Shown here: positions 63,881-64,000 of the stretch, one piece after another
Layout: each line of letters begins with the position of its first letter
How positions within the stretch are numbered: position 1 is the stretch's first letter
Assembly (NCBI RefSeq): GCF_013031405.1
Contig: NZ_WPZY01000008.1
Location: 62,001 to 126,000 of the forward strand
Length of the DNA: 64,000 bases
Direction of reading: 5' to 3'
Source: Ruegeria sp. HKCCD8929
Lineage (GTDB): Bacteria; Pseudomonadota; Alphaproteobacteria; Rhodobacterales; Rhodobacteraceae
The notes under the pieces: generated by a model
Told to the model about the DNA's origin: nothing
Databases searched by the model: none
The model's input: only the letters and a program-made list of their open reading frames with translations
Made by a program: the position numbers and the translations under genes

Positions 63881-64000
63881 ATGCCGCTGCAAGACATCAC
63901 CGCCCGCATTGCTAAGGCCGAACAGGCGGCTGGCCGTCCCGAAGGATCGGTCAAGCTGATCGCCGTATCCAAGGTTCAGCCCGACGAGCGGGTCGAAGCG
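63881..64000 (+). CDS. YggS/PLPBP-family pyridoxal-phosphate homeostasis protein, 5' part only
   Basis: The first 40 codons are visible before the window ends. MPLQDITARIAKAEQAAGRP followed by SVKLIAVSKVQPDERVEA is typical of YggS proteins, and the lysine in AVSKVQP is the PLP-binding one. A GAGGAG ribosome binding site precedes ATG 63881. The family buffers PLP in the cytoplasm. Confidence 0.85.
   Translation, partial: MPLQDITARIAKAEQAAGRPEGSVKLIAVSKVQPDERVEA

Noticed and set aside
62771..63892. 373-codon minus-strand frame opposite the porin
   Set aside because: The porin on the plus strand has a signal peptide, strand pattern, ribosome binding site and terminator; the opposite frame has none.

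Overview
This window comes from a GC-rich alphaproteobacterium, most likely a marine Rhodobacterales (Roseobacter-group) strain. The basis is the gene families and their order: the pmbA/cysQ/waaA/lpxK block, holA-lptE-leuS, DUF3576 and DUF2125 proteins, a TIGR03862 flavoprotein, mutY next to DUF721/DciA and a DsbA-like protein, and a Rhodobacter-type porin followed by yggS. No rRNA, tRNA or CRISPR array was recognised.

Region 1 (1-14.2 kb) is an accessory island that looks less GC-rich than the rest. It holds the 5' part of a NACHT/STAND-like NTPase, a 1,876-residue protein that joins a DEDD exonuclease, a RecQ helicase and a UvrD-type helicase, and, divergent from it, a two-gene operon encoding an unrecognised 517-residue protein and a two-motif phospholipase-D-fold protein. 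These are followed by a Tn7-like tnsA-tnsB-tnsC set whose tnsC is cut short. The helicase/PLD cluster is the best candidate for an uncharacterised, probably defence-related, system.

Region 2 (14.7-25.6 kb) begins with a Hint-domain protein. It continues with a leftward seven-gene catabolic operon: a polyamine/betaine-type ABC importer, a trimethylamine-dehydrogenase-like iron-sulfur flavoprotein, a non-pyrrolysine MttB-family methyltransferase and a class III aminotransferase. A divergent TetR-type regulator and a perfect 16-bp palindrome in the shared promoter region suggest how the operon is controlled. The likely job is uptake and breakdown of an N-methylated amine.

Region 3 (25.8-31.3 kb) is a decayed locus: a cyclase/AAA-ATPase regulator, a YcaO protein and a TfuA-like protein, each broken by small indels. 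It is ended by a degenerate IS5-family element with 20-bp perfect inverted ends.

Region 4 (31.5-64 kb) is ordinary chromosome. It carries a membrane adenylate cyclase, an S8 protease, AlkB, MutY, DciA, DsbA, a CaiB/BaiF CoA-transferase, lipid A/Kdo enzymes, a lone peptide-binding protein, an AttH/FtsX/LolD-like exporter, a K+ channel, a DUF2125 protein, an SDR/enoyl-CoA hydratase/VOC operon, an HNH protein, an MscS channel, a flavoprotein, a GST, holA-lptE-leuS, DUF3576, a porin and the start of yggS.
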